From NCBI GenBank assembly GCA_949346185.1, contig CASGVX010000097.1:1-7658 (forward strand): DNA of 7,658 bases, read 5' to 3'. How positions within the stretch are numbered: position 1 is the first letter of the stretch; each line of letters starts with the position of its first letter. This DNA is from an uncultured Lachnospiraceae bacterium. Lineage in GTDB: Bacteria > Bacillota > Clostridia > Lachnospirales > Lachnospiraceae. Shown piece by piece: positions 5,801 to 7,658 of the stretch. Both the position numbers and the translations under genes were made by a program. The notes under the pieces were generated by a model. It worked only from the letters and a program-made list of their open reading frames with translations. It did no database searches and had not been told where the DNA came from.

Positions 5801-6832
5801 CTAGAATTCGCCGTGAATCGTGGCAGTCAGCCTGTCATATTCCTTCTTAAAGCATTCCCACTCGTGGCTGCGGAACATGCGAAAATATACCAGCAAAAGG
5901 GTAAAAATTGATATGCCGCCCCTGAAAAAAAAATCCCCCTCCAAAACCTTCCGCTCAAAATCCGGCACAATGCGAACACCGTCGCCATACCAAGCATAAA
6001 GGATGGCAAATACGCCTAGAATCTGCCCCGTGGAGGCTGGATTCCCCGTTCCAAAAAGCAAATGCGCGCGAAACACTTTTGGTTTTAATTTTCTCCATAA
6101 ATGTAACACATTATCCTTCAATATGCAAACCAGTTCCCTAGAATTGTCCTCCCTGAGCAAAGAAGCCATGTCCTTGGCAAATCCCGCCTTGCGCCGCAAA
6201 TTCTGAAAAAATCTTTTGCACTGTATTATAAAATGTCGAAATTTGCGCCACCATTTCTTGAAAGGATTTCTCTCTCCCCATCTGCCCTGCACTTTTTCGT
6301 CTCTCTGAGGCTCTTCCGGAACGCTTGCCTCACCCATCCCAGTCTGAATGCGCCCTGCATCAGCCTTCCCCTCTATCCGCACTCCCTTCTGGTCACCTTC
6401 TCCCCCTTCTCCGCTCTGAACGCTCTCTCGGCGGCCTTCTCCCTCTTCTCCAATCCGAACGCTCTCCCGGCGGCCTTCTCCCCCTGCATGTCCTTCCATT
6501 TGCCGACGATTGCGTATCCCAACTCCAGTTCCGGCAGATTTCTTCCTCCTCTTTTTCCTTCTGCCACCCGGATTTCCCTCCATAATCTTCATCAAATCAA
6601 ATCCTAGAAGACGAATCTTCCACTGGAAATCCTCCTCGTAGGAAACATAGATTCTCACCAGAAACCAGAACCATTGCAGCCTTCCCTGCGCCTTGGCGCC
6701 TTCCTTCCATTCCCCCTGCGCCTGATACTTGATCGGATAGAAAAGGAGCAATAGCACCAAGACACAGAATATCCCCAGCAGCCAGAGCAATATCTTTCCA
6801 AGGGTTCCCAGAACCCCCAACACAATCCCCAC
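5801..6832 (-). CDS. DUF2953 domain-containing membrane protein
   Basis: The 343-residue protein has an N-terminal hydrophobic segment (about 3-32, rich in L, V, G) that should anchor it in the membrane. A short beta-rich part follows (about 36-85), then a long low-complexity charged linker (about 86-190) and a C-terminal DUF2953 region. The diagnostic part is LLFGTGNPASTGQILG followed by DFERKVLEGDFFFRGGIS and a second hydrophobic stretch (FTLLLVYF). DUF2953 proteins are of unknown function and often sit directly before ytfJ in spore formers, which suggests a sporulation role by context only. The start is GTG at 6832, one base after the stop of the preceding gene; AAGGGGG overlapping that gene's end serves as ribosome binding site, so translation is probably coupled. 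The linker is long and contains three tandem 13-residue repeats. Confidence 0.88.
   Translation of the reverse strand: MGIVLGVLGTLGKILLWLLGIFCVLVLLLLFYPIKYQAQGEWKEGAKAQGRLQWFWFLVRIYVSYEEDFQWKIRLLGFDLMKIMEGNPGGRRKKRRKKSAGTGVGIRNRRQMEGHAGGEGRRESVRIGEEGEGRRESVQSGEGGEGDQKGVRIEGKADAGRIQTGMGEASVPEEPQRDEKVQGRWGERNPFKKWWRKFRHFIIQCKRFFQNLRRKAGFAKDMASLLREDNSRELVCILKDNVLHLWRKLKPKVFRAHLLFGTGNPASTGQILGVFAILYAWYGDGVRIVPDFERKVLEGDFFFRGGISIFTLLLVYFRMFRSHEWECFKKEYDRLTATIHGEF
6367..6483 (-). repeat. 39-bp tandem repeat (three 13-residue units) in the DUF2953 gene
   Basis: The 39-base units at 6445-6483 and 6406-6444 agree at 34 of 39 positions. A third, more diverged unit lies at 6367-6405. The period is a multiple of three, so the frame is kept. 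The protein reads GEGRRESVRIGEE, GEGRRESVQSGEG and GEGDQKGVRIEGK (residues about 118-156). This is consistent with in-frame duplication in a disordered linker. Confidence 0.85.
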
Positions 6833-6833
6833 G

Positions 6834-7163
6834 CTATTCCCCCTTTCCCAAAAAATAAGATTTCACATGGCTGGCATCCACCACCTGGTAGGTGCGGTAA
6901 ACATCCAGGGCAATCTGGCACAGCAAAGACTCCGCTCCATTCCTGTCCGCCGCCAGTCCCACAATCTCCAATCCCATTTTCCGATAATGCTGAAACCAAA
7001 ATTCCCTGGAAGAATACATCTCCAGAGAATTTTCACTATTTACGGGAAGGGTAATCACGAAGCAGCGGCGCAAGCCCCGCCTTCTTTCCACCATTTTTCG
7101 GTATTTGCCGGGCTTTTCTTTCACTTTTTCATCCATGTAAATCTTTCCGTGAAAGTGAAACAT
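6834..7163 (-). CDS. Conserved-looking hypothetical protein, 109 aa
   Basis: I do not recognise a named family. The 109 residues begin MFHFHGKIYMDEKVKEKPGK, then a basic stretch (VERRRGLRR), a hydrophobic strand CFVITLPVN (about 34-42), and a segment LEMYSSREFWFQHYRKMGLEIVGLAAD followed by ESLLCQIALDVYR. The alternation of strand and helix suggests a small compact alpha/beta cytoplasmic protein; there is no signal peptide or membrane segment. The ATG at 7163 has AAGGAGG 7 bases upstream. The stop is one base from the DUF2953 GTG, so the two are likely co-translated and may work together. Confidence 0.85.
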   Translation of the reverse strand: MFHFHGKIYMDEKVKEKPGKYRKMVERRRGLRRCFVITLPVNSENSLEMYSSREFWFQHYRKMGLEIVGLAADRNGAESLLCQIALDVYRTYQVVDASHVKSYFLGKGE

Positions 7164-7237
7164 CCTCGTCCTCCTTCGATCGCTCTCCTAACGCAGGGTC
7201 TTCCCCTGACACGCCGCGCATGCCACCGCCATATCCC

Positions 7238-7658
7238 CTATCCCATCATCTCCATCAGTAGTTGCTTGGCCGCATACTTTTCCGCCTCATCATCACAGCC
7301 CGATAGGGCGTCGGTCACATAATCAGCCACCTCCTGGGCACTGGTGAAAAACACCGGCATCTTCTCCAAAGTATTTGCCATCACGGCCCGGCGCAGCATC
7401 CTGCTCTTTCCTTGAAAGAAGGCCTTGCACTCCTCAATTAATTCTGCAGCAACCCGATCTGCCATCTCCCGGGTGACCTTTTCCTCCGTCCCTGCGTCCT
7501 CCAAATCCGCAAATACGCTGTTAGAAATCAGCAGGGACAATTTGTCCAGCATGCGGAAGTCCTCCCCCAGCCCTCCGGCCTCGATCTCATTCCGATAACT
7601 CTCCTCCATGCCTTCCAAGGCGGCTTCCGCCATGCTTAACTCCTCAAACAACCGCTCC
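7238..7658 (-). CDS. Unrecognised protein, C-terminal part (5' end outside window)
   Basis: The frame is open from the right edge to the TAG at 7238-7240, giving about 139 residues. A TTG at 7651 and an ATG at 7633 are in frame, but neither has a clear ribosome binding site, and the codons before the TTG (reading E-R) stay open, so the gene most likely continues upstream. The sequence is mainly helical and acidic, with segments such as FRMLDKLSLLISNSVFADL, RVAAELIEECKAFFQGK, RRAVMANTLEKMPVFFTSAQ and a C-terminal AAKQLLMEMMG. I see no catalytic or binding motif and no membrane segment. It is 74 bases upstream of the 109-aa protein gene and may be part of the same operon. Confidence 0.75.
   Translation of the reverse strand, partial: ERLFEELSMAEAALEGMEESYRNEIEAGGLGEDFRMLDKLSLLISNSVFADLEDAGTEEKVTREMADRVAAELIEECKAFFQGKSRMLRRAVMANTLEKMPVFFTSAQEVADYVTDALSGCDDEAEKYAAKQLLMEMMG

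Noticed and set aside
6233..6607. Plus- and minus-strand ORFs in the DUF2953 linker region
   Set aside because: They come from the low-complexity repeat read in other frames; Ser/Leu/Pro-rich composition with no family features.
1..7658. CRISPR arrays, insertion sequences, tRNA or rRNA genes, phage genes
   Set aside because: No regularly spaced repeats, transposase motifs, terminal inverted repeats or structural RNA signatures were seen.

Overview
The window looks like chromosomal DNA of a spore-forming, low-to-mid-GC Clostridia bacterium, probably Lachnospiraceae-like. This is an inference from the gene families (a GerW/YtfJ-type sporulation protein, DUF2953, a Cys4 ribosomal protein L28, YloU/YloV next to recG) and from the strong AGGAGG-type ribosome binding sites. 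Nearly all genes lie on the minus strand, so the biological order runs from high to low coordinates.

Region 1 (7658 to 5367, minus): the 3' part of an unrecognised gene, then a 109-aa conserved-looking protein, a DUF2953 membrane-anchored protein with a 13-residue tandem repeat, and a GerW/YtfJ-type protein. The middle pair is separated by one base, and all are tightly spaced, so this looks like one operon with a sporulation flavour.

Region 2 (5240 to 4881, minus): rpmB (L28) as a single-gene unit, with its own promoter, which carries an inverted repeat, and a textbook rho-independent terminator.

Region 3 (4870 to 4200, mostly plus): a small accessory-looking island between rpmB and yloU. 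It contains a 45-aa hydrophobic protein on the plus strand and a Cro/C1-type helix-turn-helix remnant whose N-terminus has been replaced by unrelated sequence. That sequence reads on the minus strand as a 26-aa tail-like ORF.

Region 4 (4287 to 1, minus): a strong extended -10 promoter drives yloU (Asp23/Gls24 family) and yloV (FakA-type fatty acid kinase, GTG start). A hairpin terminator follows, and then recG, whose last few dozen codons lie beyond the left edge. The order yloU-yloV-(sdaAB-sdaAA)-recG is the classical Firmicutes arrangement, here without the serine dehydratase genes.

I do not see a clear undescribed system such as a defence island, CRISPR array or mobile element. The most unusual points are the chimeric helix-turn-helix remnant, the tiny membrane protein, the tandem repeat in the DUF2953 protein, and the operator-like inverted repeat in the rpmB promoter.
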